The translations under genes and the position numbers were made by a program. The notes beneath the pieces are model-generated. The model made no database searches and was not told the DNA's origin. It worked only from the letters and a program-made list of their open reading frames with translations. A DNA stretch of 64,000 nucleotides from Calocera cornea HHB12733 (lineage: Eukaryota; Basidiomycota; Dacrymycetes; Dacrymycetales; Dacrymycetaceae). The stretch is taken from NCBI GenBank assembly GCA_001632435.1, contig KV423955.1, forward strand, positions 1,614 to 65,613, written 5' to 3'. This document shows, piece after piece, positions 24,348 through 35,148 of this stretch (within the stretch, counting starts at the first letter, position 1; every line of letters begins with the position of its first letter).

Positions 24348-26760
24348 TCATTCGCGAGGGGGGGCGCGATGATTGCGCTGCGCCCACTCTTCGTACTCCC
24401 GGCGAGACTCCTCTTCCCTGAGACGATTGCCCTCGTCGTCGATCTCTCTGTTGAGAGCGCCTTCAACTGCAGCGCGAGTCGATTCGGGGAGGACATTGGG
24501 ATCTGCGAGAATACTGGCGGCCAGGTGCAGCATAGTAAGCCGCGTTTGCGGACCCGGCAGGGAGGCGAGCGCAGCAAGGTCGCGACGCACGTACTCGGGA
24601 TCCGGAGCCTAGAGAGCGATCAGCCGGCTGGCCGGAGAACCAAAGAAGAGGGAGCGTACCACGCCGATCGGCCAGGTATGCGACCCATGCCACGATCTGG
24701 GGCCCCGCGGGGTGACGGGCGGGTCGCCGCCGGCGGACTCCTGAAGGGATGATCAATACGACGGCCAGCTAGCCAGCCAAGCAAACAAGGCACATACCAC
24801 ACGCTGCCGCTGTGGGGGGGGGGCATCATCAGGCTGCCCTTCGGCAGGACGCTTTTCAACAGCTTTGTTTTTACCCTTGTCGATCGTCTTGCGGGTGCCT
24901 GCTTCAGACATGTTCGGCGGGGGTTCATCGGTGGACTCTGCAGGACGCAGGGCCGGCTGGCCAGCCGGTCGAGCGTGATCTTGAGATGTATTCTCAGCTC
25001 CAGGAGAACCCATGATCTCCGCGAGTTGGTTCCGGAAGGCGGCGGTGTTACTGCGCCGCAGCGCATATACTTGAGCACGAGGAGCGCGAGGAGCAATGAC
25101 AGGCGTGGGAGAAGCAGGTTCAACATGACTAGGCACGCCAACGGAGGGCACTGGCAAGGGGGATTCGCCGGGGGCGTAGTGCTCAGGTCCGACGTTGGGA
25201 TCGATCGGTTGGCTGGTGGGCTGGCTGGCCGGCTGGCTGGCAAGCCGAGCGGCATGCTCAGCGCGCAAGCGCTCACCTTCCAGCCGGGCCTGCCTGTAAG
25301 TTTCCTGCAGCTCGTTGTACCGCCTCTGGTTCTCCCTGTTCCTCATATCACGGATATAAGCGATGCGAGGGTCGACGCGCTCAGGCGGGCGAACGATTAG
25401 GTTGGCGGGGGGGTAACGATCGGGCTCCATGCCAGGCGGGAAAACAACGGTGGTGAGCTTGATCTTGCCATCAGCACGGAGAGGGCCTTCATAGCCTAGG
25501 GATAATGGTGTATGTGGTAAGTATATGCCGCAGCCGGCAGGCTAGCCGTACGCACTGAACATCCTGCAATCCTCCGGATGCCTGTTGAATTGACACTCTA
25601 AGAAAGAAGTCAGTCAACAGCCGGCCGGCTGGCTGTCAAGTAAGAAACGCACTGAAGAACTTGGCGCCCGGATTCTTCTGGGTTGAGATGAACCAGTGTG
25701 CCTTGCAACAGTGCAGGCAGGGAATCCACGGGTCATCCGGATCGGGCTCGTTCCAATCGAAGTGCAACTCCCCAGACCAGAAATGCCGCGTGCCCCATTC
25801 TTCGGGAGGAGTGTAGCGCAGTCCTTCGGGCCACCAGTCCAAGGTCCATGGGCCGGCTGGCCGGGCGCGGGTGAGCTGATCCCATTCCTCGAAGCTGACC
25901 ATGCGAACAGAACTCCCATCGCCCACGGCCGTGTTGCTGTCGTTCTGATGCCCTTGTTGAGGAGGCACGGACATGGGAGGCGCCGGCTGGCCAGCCGGAG
26001 GATGAGAGGCAGCAGGGCGAGGTCTAACTGTGGTCTCGGTCTCGGTCGTCGAGGCCGCGTCACCCTGCATAGTGAACCGCCACTGACGACTTGATGGGCC
26101 ATGGGGCATATTGCGAGGGGGAGGTGGCATGACGGAAGGCTGGCCGGCCGAGCGGGAAGGAGGCTCACTCGGGACCTCAGTTACGGAGTCCGTCGCGTTG
26201 ACCGTCGACGCGTCCTCGTACAGCCCATAATCCCACCGGACGCCTTGCTGCGGTGGACGATTGGGCGGGTTGGCGGCTGGCGGAGTTGTGTGTGCGGTGG
26301 GCAGAGGCGGAGGAGGCAGCGAAGGAGTCTCGCGAGGCGAGACACGGGGCATAGGAGTGTCCGCGCGGCTTGGCCTCGAAGGTGCGGCATGGCTGGCTGG
26401 CCGTTCGCCGTCACTGCCTCGAGTGCTGATCGACTGTGTGCGGGTGCGTATATGCGCAGGGAGGCGAGGCGACTGTCCGACCGCAGAGTTGGTGGTCGAG
26501 GGCGGACGAGACGGGCGGGGACGAAGCTGATAGGTATATGCAGGGACCGGGTAGAGGATGGGTGCATCGTCCTGAGAAGAGGGAGGAAGCCAAGACGGTA
26601 GCAAACGATGGGGAGCAGGAGGAGACGGAGCCTCGGGCTCCTCGTTGGCGTGATCAGCCGGCCGGCCGTCCCCTGATTCGTCCGTATTGGCTTGAGAGCC
26701 GGAGCGCGTTCGTAGATTGAGCGTCAGAGGCGTGGGCTTGAAAGGAATCTTGGGCGCCAT
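24348..26760 (-). CDS. Cargo protein 3 of the transposon, with zinc-knuckle-like cysteines
   Basis: Start at 26760 (MAPKIPFKPTPLTLNLRTRSG). The first exon encodes about 370 residues, mostly Pro/Ser/Arg-rich and disordered. It ends in an ordered block: VSFEEWDQLTRA, GPWTLDWWPEGLRYTPPEEW and WIPCLHCCKAHWFIS. The next exons supply ECQFNRHPEDCRMF, so a C-x2-C...C...H...C zinc-binding cluster is likely. A further segment (RDMRNRENQRRYNELQETYRQ) predicts a coiled coil, and the C-terminal exon (RRDLAALASLPGPQTRL) is helical. The layout recalls Gag- or DNA-binding accessory proteins of transposons, but I cannot name the family. GGCC/GGCT motifs in the exons are read as ASQPASQP and PAGQPA-like repeats. 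Confidence 0.6.
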
Positions 26761-27071
26761 CGTCGACGACCGAGACGCGGTTGGCCGGCTGGCCGAACGG
26801 TCGGAGAGGATATGAGGACGAGGAAGGAGAGACGGGAGGAATAGAGTGTAGTTGATATAGGGGCTGAGGCGCCCGGGTGGATGTATGCTAGTATTAGTAC
26901 AGAGAACCTGAGGGGAAGAAGGAGAGATGGGAACGCGAGGGGAATAGAGAGCCCATCTAATAAGGGAACGCGCATCAGGACACCAATTGCTTCCGGCTGG
27001 CCGTCCGCCCGCAGAAGCAACGCGGTTGGGTTCGAATGGGTAACTCTCATTAGAACTTACTGACAGCGAGA

Positions 27072-27586
27072 ATGTCGGAATCACGGGATGCCAAAGCATC
27101 TGCGGGCCAAGGTGGAGATCGTACTTCCGGGCTGGCAACGGATCTAAGCCAAGAAGCAGATCAGAGGGAGGACGCAGGTCCCGGCGGAGATAAGGGCGAA
27201 TATCAGGAAGAGATGGCGATGGCCGTCGAGGTCTTCGCAACAAGACTGCAGGTACGTCGGACGAGCGCACTTGGTGGCCAGCCGGCTGGCTGACACCGCG
27301 AGCAGCAAGCAATGTTGGCGGATCTGGAGGAGGACAAGCGAAACGTAGGAGGGCAGGGCAGGAGCAAGCCTGCGCCTCGACGTCCAAGGCGCATGGAGAA
27401 GCTCTTACAAGGCTTGTTCGAGTACATCGACGTGCGCTATTGTTTCTTGATCACTTGGCGGGCCGTTGATTGATCTGATGCCAGGCACTGGCAAGGGATG
27501 AGGCGAAAGACTCCCAGGAGGAGGAAGAGTTGGACGAGAAGGGGAAAGGCAAGGAGGAGGACGACGTGGACAAGGAGAAGGTTTAG
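27072..27586 (+). CDS. Cargo protein 4 of the transposon, small charged protein
   Basis: Three exons join cleanly. They start MSESRDAKASAGQGGDRTSG, continue EMAMAVEVFATRLQ|QAMLADLEEDKRN and EKLLQGLFEYID|ALARDEAKD, and end in an alternating acidic/basic tail (EEEELDEKGKGKEEDDVDKE) with stop at 27584-27586. The protein has about 130 residues, is strongly charged and probably helical. No family is recognised. Its first intron contains the GGCCAGCCGGCTGGCT motif. Confidence 0.55.
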
Positions 27587-27796
27587 GTGGTTTTCACGGC
27601 TGGCCGACCAGCCGTGAACAGCGTTGTCCTGCGGGAAAGGAAATGATTATGACATTGTAGTTGTATTTACATGCCACATGAAACTATGTACACTGGATTC
27701 CAATGCGGCTGGCTGGCCGAAGCAATCGCGTGGGCAAACCCTCCAAGCAAACGGTCATGCGAACATAGAAGACAAGTGCTGGCTTGATTGTCGCTC

Positions 27797-28493
27797 CTAT
27801 CCAAGAGGGTTAGCAGTGGGCTGAATGGGTAATGTAGTCTTATTTACCCAGACGTTGTGCAGCGTGATGCTTAGAGTGTACAATTGCTCGAGGGAGCAAG
27901 GAGGGGTCGGATAGAGATGCCATCGCCACCAGAGGCGAAGGGCTGAACGTACGGCAGGCTTGCCGGCTGTTAGAAGGAAGTTCACGAAGGCGGCCGCACG
28001 AAGGCCCTTGGAAGAATAGTCTGCAATTCAATGAGCACAAGGTGAGTTGAAACTAAAGAAGGGACGCACGCGTTCGCTCGGTGATATCGCATCTCAAACG
28101 GTAGAGGTCCCATAGGAGTGGCGGAGGTTCGTGCCAATGGCGATCGTTTGCAATATCGGAATAGATGAACAGGGTGGGTCTTGAGAATCGCACGGATATC
28201 CATGCAACCACGGCATCGGTAACGGAGTTGATATCGGACGGCTGGCCAGCCAACCTTCCACGGGAGAATTCACCAGAGGCAACGAAGTTCAAAATGACCG
28301 TATAGAGAGCTTGCGCAACGAGAATACTGTCTTCGATTGACTGAGGAAAAGGTTGTCGGGCAAGAGGATATAGAGAGCAATAGGCTGCCGAGAACAGGAG
28401 CAACGCGAATGGACGAAGCTTAGCCGCAAGCTCGGGAGGGCCGATGGTGCTGCGGTGGAGGCCAGCAGACTCAGTAGATGACGATGAGGACAT
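27797..28493 (-). CDS. Cargo protein 5 of the transposon, unknown function
   Basis: Two exons join across an intron at about 28020-28075 to give about 210 residues. The first starts MSSSSSTESAGLHRSTIGPP and contains hydrophobic stretches (LRPFALLLFSAAYCSLYPLA, ALYTVILNFVASGEF) and AVVAWISVRFSRPTLFIYSD. The second reads SSKGLRAAAFVNFLLTAGKP and ends NPLG-stop. It may be a compact helical protein; the hydrophobic segments are not clearly membrane spans. It lies 145 bp inside the right inverted repeat. No family recognised. Confidence 0.6.
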
Positions 28494-28637
28494 GTTGAAC
28501 GCCGCCTACTGAGCAAACAGGGGGGGTGTTTGTACTTATGTGACAGGCCGGCCAGCCGGACATGAAGAGGGGAAGCAGACATATTCTGTGCATGAAGTGG
28601 TGAGGGACCAGACAAGCGCCCAGATGTGGTGCACACA

Positions 28638-28777
28638 CGGCCAGATCTGTTTTTGGTAATGGGTCCGCCGGCGACCGCATCCCGGCCAGATCTGGTTGGG
28701 GAAGACCCCTAACAGGCGCGTTACGCGTCTGCAAACTAAAACCCCTAATAGGTACCGGGTCTGAGCTGCCTAGGGTG
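28638..28777 (-). repeat. Right terminal inverted repeat (140 bp)
   Basis: An exact reverse complement of 10267-10406, ending CTGCCTAGGGTG. Sequence identity with the left repeat stops sharply at 28638. Confidence 0.95.
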
Positions 28778-28785
28778 TAGTTGCC
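28778..28785. repeat. Right 8-bp target site duplication (TAGTTGCC)
   Basis: Identical to 10259-10266, immediately outside the right inverted repeat. Confidence 0.95.
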
Positions 28786-28855
28786 GCCCTCCAGGCAGGC
28801 GACTCGTCATCCGCTGCTTGACCCCCACTGTCTCCAGATTCAATATCGAACAGTC

Positions 28856-30012
28856 ATGTCTGGTCTGGACATACACAAAGCTGCATTAGAGGGTAAGATC
28901 CATACATGTAAACCCGTTCAGACAGCTCACAGGTTGTCCAGGGCAGAAGTCTTTGGTCGCGTCACTCCTCTCCTCAAATCCGTCCCTCCTGAACAGCAAA
29001 GACGTGGTATACAATCTTCCGGGACGCGTGGCTCCACGATGATCATGGTCTACAGGATGGCCGTACGCCTTTGCACTGGGCTTCGACGAAGCACAAGGAT
29101 GTCGTCGAGCAGCTGCTCTCACACAACCCTCCGGCCGATGTCAATGTCAAGGACACGCAAGGCTGGACGCCGCTGATGATCGCAGGTGCGTCCAAGATTG
29201 CTCTGTCTAATATTCTTACTCACATTATGCAGCCTCTGCTGGTCAGGACGATATTGTTGAGTTGTTGATCGGCGCAGGTGCCGACGTCAAAGCGGTGAAC
29301 GAGAAGGGTATAACCGCGCTGTAAGCCCCGCGCAGCTGTCTAGTGTGCGACATCCTAACCGCGGTTTCCCCAGTCATTATGCCGCATCTAAAGGAAGATA
29401 CGAAGTAGGTGCACTCGTTGTTTGTGACGCGGATAACTAAATTAATGGGGCCAGATTGGAAAGCTGCTCGTCGCTGCGGGTGCCGATGTAAGTATTCCCT
29501 TCCTTTCGAACAAAATACCATTCTGATGTGAGGCAGATCAATGCCAAGGACAGAGCATCGCAACTGCCACTGTGAGCACACCTATCTGCGCTGTTCCTGC
29601 GGCGTTGATCAATGTTATATAGGCACCGAGCTGCGACAACTGGATCTATTGCGTTTATCAACTTGCTGCTTCGACCGCCTCCAGGCTCCCCCAAGCCCAG
29701 GCTAAACACCGCCGATCGAATAGGCAAGTGCTCTTGCGAGCTGAAGTGAAGTGGGACTGATCATGTCCAGGGAACACACCTCTTCATTTGGCAATGGAAT
29801 CGGCACATGCGGAAGCAGCTGTCACTCTCATTGAGGCTGGTGCCGATCGAAGTCGAGTATGTTACAACGTCATATGCATGGCCTGTCTTCTGATATGTAC
29901 GCAGACCAACCTGGACGGAGAGAGTCCAGAGGAGCTTGAAGGCGTGGGCGGTCAGGAACAGAAGCGGGCTCGAGAATATGTGGTCTCGCGAGTGGGGCCG
30001 GCGGATGACTAG
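28856..30012 (+). CDS. Nas6/gankyrin-like 26S proteasome assembly chaperone (PSMD10)
   Basis: Eight or nine small exons join into an ankyrin-repeat protein starting MSGLDIHKAALEG. The repeats read DGRTPLHWASTKHKDVVEQL, GWTPLMIA, GQDDIVELLIGAGADVKAVN, ITALHYAASKGRYEIGKLLV, LPLHRAATTGSIAFINLLLR and GNTPLHLAMESAHAEAAV. The C-terminus (KRAREYVVSRVG) is of the type seen in Nas6/gankyrin, which binds the Rpt3 ATPase during regulatory-particle assembly. A whole protein of about 240 residues made only of ankyrin repeats supports the call. Its promoter has been displaced: the right end of the transposon is only 70 bp upstream of the ATG. Confidence 0.85.
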
Positions 30013-30075
30013 TGGCACGAATAGTAATGAACACTCATAACGTACAATTTGGACCTCCGTTGTCTCGTAGATCCA

Positions 30076-31989
30076 TCACGCCATTACCACGTCCTCACCG
30101 TCCAGTTTGACTTCAACGGCAGGCTTCGCCTTCGTCTTTTCCAACTTCTCCTTCTCCAGTTCGCGACTGCGAGCAGCATACCGATTCGGATGCGATACTG
30201 TTTCCGTTGCACCGTTGGCAGTGCCCAAGCCCTCGCCTTTCTTCACACCGTACTTCGCATGGGTGAGCTCGAACACGCGCGTGCAGGCGATATGGTAATG
30301 CTGCCCCTTCACAGCAGCCATAATCTCTGTCTGTTCGGCAGCCGGGATGCCAAACGTGGCCGACAATGTGAGCTGAAGATTGTCCGGGCTGAAATGTCTG
30401 AAAGGACAGCCGTGCGATTCGGTTGGGCCGGGTTGATTCGACGTCAGGATAGTTTGGCAACTAGTCCCACTGTCAGAACAAGCTCTGATGGAGAGCGCGG
30501 TGCTTACCTCTTTGCGGGATAGTTTGCCCGTTTCCCCTCCAGGCCATAAGAGTGTCGAATATTGTACTTGTACTCCTTGTTGAACTTGTCATCGGTCATG
30601 GTCCCGCCATACGCCTTTCGCCAGAAGACGACAGCTTCCTCGACTGATACTCCAAGCGCCTGCCCAGGAATCAGCTCAAGGAGCTCAAGACAAGCAGAAT
30701 GGGCAAACCTTCAGGAACAAGGTATATTGCAGACGCCCGAAGTGCTTCAGATGGCGGTCCTTACGCAGACGGTCGTGCAGGTTGCGCATACAGAGAGGGA
30801 AATGCTTCAGGGCGAGATCATCGATCATATCCGCTGTTATTGTCTCGCCAAAGTCGTCTTCCGGTCCGACATATTCAGATGGCACACCGGCCAAGAAGCC
30901 GCGCGAGAGATGTTCGAGCACCGGCATCAGACGATCATCTTCATCCAATCGCGGCAAAGCTTTAGCGGTCATCTGAACGAGTGTGAGAAGCGCGTCAATG
31001 CCCTGCAATTGTTGACGTACCTCCAACGTATGTTCCAGTCGTGTTTGGAATTCCTGGAACACCAGCGTGCTCTGCTCTCGGGATGGCACGTATGCCCAGC
31101 CATTCCACAAGAATACCCGCCGCCTCTCAACAAGTTCGGGTACTTGGGTCCAGGGCGTCTGCACCTGTCGTCAGACAAATGGATCACTCCGATACGAATA
31201 GACATCTCTACCTTGTAGAAGGTGTCCGTGAGATAATCTTGCCGTTTCAGATAGTCAGCCTGCGCTTGTAGGCCCGCCTTGATATGTGCGTCCTTCATCT
31301 CCTCGTCGTCGACCTGGACTGTCCTCAGCGAATGACCAACCAGGCCGCTCTGCGCTCACCTTTTCCCAGTTCAACTTGATCGAGTCGAGAAACTCTTGCC
31401 GTTCTCGAGTATCATCATCAGCGTAGCGGATCTTGAACAGCGTCGTCTCGGCTTTCACCAATCGTCTCCTGAGCTCCTCTCTGGCAGTGAGGTCAGATAC
31501 GCGAAAGGGTACACGAGGAGCGCTTGGCGCACGATCGACAGAATGCGAGTCTCAAGACAAAGTGGCTTATGTGGTCCTTCCTTCTCTCGGCGAAGCGGTC
31601 TATGCCAGACGCAGTGTTGGCACTCAGAGGAAGGTACTTCTTGCACTGGGCGAGAGTAACGAGGCGCAGCTCTTCGGGCGTACGGTTGCGAATCAGCGAC
31701 GACTCGATTTCGGCCAGCACTAATGGGACAATACATCAGCATCAGCAGAGCCATTTATGCAGAGACTGACCTCGTAACCGATCAATCGCGAACGTCTCAA
31801 AGTCTTCGACAGTCACATCATCCTGCGGTGGCGTATCGTAGCTAGGAAGGCCCACGTCAGGCGCGATTGACACGGAAGGCAAAATGTATACAAGTTGAGA
31901 CGATGTGGGTAGGGCCCAAGGTCGCTTTTGAAGTCGAGAGATGCTCCAATTGACTTGCGTATACTCGGCCTTGATCGCGAGGTCTGCAT
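30076..31989 (-). CDS. DNA primase large subunit (Pri2/PRIM2)
   Basis: The protein begins MQTSRSRPSIRKSIGASLDF and continues GPYPHRLNLY, PPQDDVTVEDFETFAIDRL, ELRLVTLAQCKKYLPLSANT and DHISHFVLRLAFCRS, the conserved primase N-terminal domain. The middle reads RRRVFLWNGWAYVPSREQ and LDEDDRLMPVLEHLSRGFLA. The C-terminal iron-sulfur domain contains HFPLCMRNLHDRLRKDRHL, HLKHFGRLQYTLFLK, KEYKYNIRHSYGLEGKR, HGCPFRHFSPDNLQ and HYHIACTRVFELTHA, then ETVSHPNRY. The cysteines in PLCM, GCPF and IACT fit the 4Fe-4S ligands. With Pri1 it makes RNA primers for DNA polymerase alpha in the nucleus. It is divergent from Tfb2, with 131 bp between the two starts. Confidence 0.93.
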
Positions 31990-32120
31990 GGTGTGTAACG
32001 CGAGGGATTGGGGGAGGTGCAAAGGCGCATTGACACACGCGCGACGCGACGCGTCGAGCTGGTGGCTATGAGCCCACATTGCCAGCATGGCCGAGGCCAT
32101 CAAAGCGCTGTCCGCCTCCC
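31990..32120. promoter_or_regulatory. Shared divergent promoter of Pri2 and Tfb2
   Basis: Only 131 bp separate the two start codons on opposite strands, so both promoters must lie here or overlap. No TATA box is evident. Confidence 0.6.
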
Positions 32121-33967
32121 ATGTCCGGCGCTCATACACTCCCAAATCAACTACCGCCAATCCACTCATTCCTTACGACTAGGCCGCAGACTACCCTATC
32201 GCGATTGTATGCACGGCCGAGTGCATGTCTGGCCGTTTTCAGGTGAGCCTGCTATCCCTACTATCGACGCCTCGAACTTATGCCCGTCCAAGGCTGTTGG
32301 ACGATGTCGCACGACAGATCGTTATGAGCCTGCTGTGGCTTGACAGTAAGACGGGTGTGGATCTTACTTCCTGGGTAGCTCCCAATGAAACCGCTAGAAA
32401 GTGCGTAAAGTATGATGCTACATATCGCCGTCTCATCAAGTCGTTTAGACACTACACCGCTGCCGTCCAGGGCCTCGTACGATTACATATTGCCAAGGAT
32501 GGCAATGGGCGGATATTGGTCTTGCCGGCATTTCAGGCAGGACTCCGCCGGGCGCTCACGGGCGGGTGAGCGCCTTCATGATACCGCCATGTCTTGACTG
32601 CTAATCTTCGTGTTAGAGGAGACCATCGTAGCTTCGGCGTCCCGTTCCCAATCGCGCGTGGGAAGGACGCAATGACCACCGAGCAGCTCGATGATTATGC
32701 CCTTGAGAGATGGGAGGTGAGTTCTGCGTCGATCTGCAATGCATCCTGTTTTGAGCGGCACTCAGAGCATCTTGCACTTCATGGTCACATCGGGGTCCGC
32801 AGTCGGTCGCGTAGCACCGCCGTCCAATGCTGTGATATTCCTGCTTAGGCGGAGCGGACTGATGGTACCCATGTATGCGCATCTCTTCACCTCGTGAAAT
32901 TCGACTAATCAAAGAACAGAGGTGTCGAAAAGAGCCCTGAATCTCGTATCACGAGCCAAGGATTTCAGTTCCTGCTCGAAGACTCGCATACACAGCTATG
33001 GGACCTGTTGTTGCAATACTTGGCCATGAGTGAGGTGAGTAGTCTAGTGCATCGTTGGCCTGGTCCGACGGTTTCTGATGGTGCATAGAACGAGGGACGT
33101 GATCTTGTCGAAGTCATTGGCTTTCTCTTCATGCTCGGGAGCATGCGGCTCGGCCAGGAGTACTCGACCGAGAATCTGTCAGACACGCAGAATGTAATGC
33201 TACAGGACTTCCTGGACTACGGGCTCATATATCGACGATATCCCGACGATGGCACCCGCTTCTATCCCACACGTCTTGCGACGACTCTCACGTCCACGTC
33301 AAGCCTTTCGTTCACAAGCAGCAAGCACGAGAAAGCAGCATCCGAAGGCTTCATTATCCTTGAAACCAACTATCGGCTGTACGCCTACACAGGTATGCTC
33401 CCTCATATTTTGTGCCAAATTGGTGCTAACAAGACTTTGAGAAAATCCGCTGCAGGTTGCGGTTCTGAACCTGTTCGTCACGCTGCATAGTCGATTCGAG
33501 AACCTCGTCGTTGGCCGCGTTACACGTGAAAGCATCAAGGGGGCCTTGGCGAATGGTATTACTGCAGATCAAGTGCGTATAGCCAGCTGCCGTGTAAGGG
33601 CGAATCTGACGGCGCACGCAGATCATCAGCTATCTCACTGTACATGCGCATCCGATGATGCACAAGAACGTAGGTCCAGACAGCATTATACGGTACAAGC
33701 ATGCCAACACATATTCAGAGCCCAGTTCTTCCTGTTACCGTGCAAGATCAAATCCGCCTATGGGAATTGGAGAACAACAGGTTGAAGTCTGACAATGGCT
33801 ACCTATACGAAGACTTCAACTCCCAGGGCGACTTCGACTTGGTACTGAGCTATGCTAAACAGCTGGACGTAGTACTATGGGAGAACCGAGAGAAGAGGAA
33901 GATGTTTGTTCGCGAGGATGGCCACGAGAACGTTCGTGAATTCATAAGGCGGAGGGCCGAAGCGTAG
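32121..33967 (+). CDS. TFIIH core subunit Tfb2 (p52)
   Basis: The start [20 protein letters not shown] leads into [18 protein letters not shown], the typical Tfb2 N-terminal motif. Following exons read [125 protein letters not shown] and [20 protein letters not shown]. The C-terminal domain includes [20 protein letters not shown] and [17 protein letters not shown], the part that binds Tfb5. The subunit anchors the XPB helicase in TFIIH for transcription and excision repair. Introns are about 50 bp. Confidence 0.92.
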
Positions 33968-33980
33968 CAATGTATCATGT

Positions 33981-34558
33981 CTACTGCACCTTCTTCTCCG
34001 TAAACGACTGTCTCCCTAGGCCAAATAACCATGTCACTCGCATCAAGCTGAGGGATGCGCTAAGCCAGACGCCCAGGAACGGTGCCATCAGATAGGGCGC
34101 TTGACCGGTGAAGACCTTGAGTGGGTTCAGGTAGTTGACCATACCGGCCTGGACATAGGGTACCAAGGATGCTGAAGCAAACAGCGAATCGCCGATCATC
34201 AGGGAGATTTGCATGGCACTCAAAATGCGGAATTGGGATCGGCCGGTCGGATCGTCCAGTCGAAGCGCGGTGTGCATGACCAAGGTTGACGATAGGCCGA
34301 CGACCACCAGCAACGCGGCGTATTGGTATAATGCGACTCGGTTGGCGAGAGTCAAGAAGTTTGGAGAAAAGTTCGCCGGTGCATGCCCTGCCTGGAATGC
34401 TGTCGGATTCTGTACGACGGGAATGGCCCCGAGAATCGAGAATACAATGGGCTAGAACGGGTTGTGAGGGCATGCTCGGATGATCGCTATCTGAGGAATC
34501 AAACCTCGAGATACACGAGCAAGATCGTTTGCGGCAGGGACATCACTCTGGGTGCCAT
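33981..34558 (-). CDS. Small four-span membrane protein, unknown function
   Basis: Start at 34558 (MAPRVMSLPQTILLVYLE); one intron of about 53 bp with a GTTTGA donor. The second exon reads PIVFSILGAIPVVQNPTAF, ANRVALYQYAALLVVVGLSS, ILSAMQISLMIGDSLFASAS and APFLGVWLSASLSLMRVTWL, giving four hydrophobic spans in about 170 residues. The fold resembles small fungal membrane proteins without assigned function. The 3' end nearly abuts the 3' end of Tfb2 (13 bp apart, convergent). Confidence 0.6.
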
Positions 34559-35148
34559 TTTGTGAGATGATGAAAGCGGTAAGAGAGGGCAAATGGGGGC
34601 TTTCAAGCGCGTTGAACTAGCTTTGATAGGAAGATAAGTTATACGTTTTCATTAGCATGCACAGCCTCGCTGCTTCCTTCGGTATCTACGACGACGGGTT
34701 CCTCTGCAAGGAACACAAGAAGCGCTACGCCTGATAAACAAGTCAGCATGCGGTTCAGCGTCATAGCGTGATAGATAAAGTATCAGGAAACAAAAATTGT
34801 CTCATGCGTCCCTCTCCAGGGCACGAAGGCGAATTCGGCCCCTATGCGGAGTGAACGCTCGAACGCAAATTACAAGTAGAACATCATATGAGAGATGAGT
34901 CAGAGAATCGAGCTTACTGTGCAAGGACCGGTGACCACAGGAGAGCGACTGTCATCGCCAAAGGTGAAAAAGGTCTGCTCGGAATTGGGTCAAGGAGGAA
35001 AGAGCAACAGGAAGAAAAGGGTCCGTGCACCCTTCTCAAGAAAAACCCTGATTGGCGGGAGCAAAGTGTTCGAGAGCGCCTGGCTATCACCGTGCACGGT
35101 ACCCCGTATGTTACCCGCACATCACCGGCGATTGGTGTAGATCTCAAC
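34559..35148. other. Spacer with a possible orphan exon
   Basis: About 590 bp between divergent genes. On the minus strand, 34642-34729 reads as a plausible last exon (VALLVFLAEEPVVVDTEGSS... ending ANENV-stop) after an acceptor site. A second open piece (RSLRIGAEFAFVPWRGTHET) lies near 34795-34860. A small gene may be present, but no full structure could be built. Confidence 0.3.

Larger units (their letters stand above)
10267..28777. mobile_element. Complete 18.5-kb KDZ-superfamily DNA transposon with cargo genes
   Basis: The ends are perfect 140-bp inverted repeats starting CACCCTAGGCAG, flanked by the 8-bp direct duplication TAGTTGCC. Zisupton-type elements of the KDZ superfamily are known to make 8-bp duplications. 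The element encodes a KDZ transposase (minus strand), a Ulp1-like protease (minus) and five cargo genes of unknown function. No TET/JBP gene, a frequent partner of fungal KDZ elements, is visible. Identical repeats and perfect target duplications indicate a recent insertion. The insertion lies between the starts of the LRR gene and the Nas6 gene. A G/C-rich short motif is scattered throughout the element (see findings). Confidence 0.93.

Noticed and set aside
10267..28777. A TET/JBP dioxygenase expected in fungal KDZ elements
   Set aside because: No HxD...H iron-binding pattern in a suitable context was found in any reading frame I examined.
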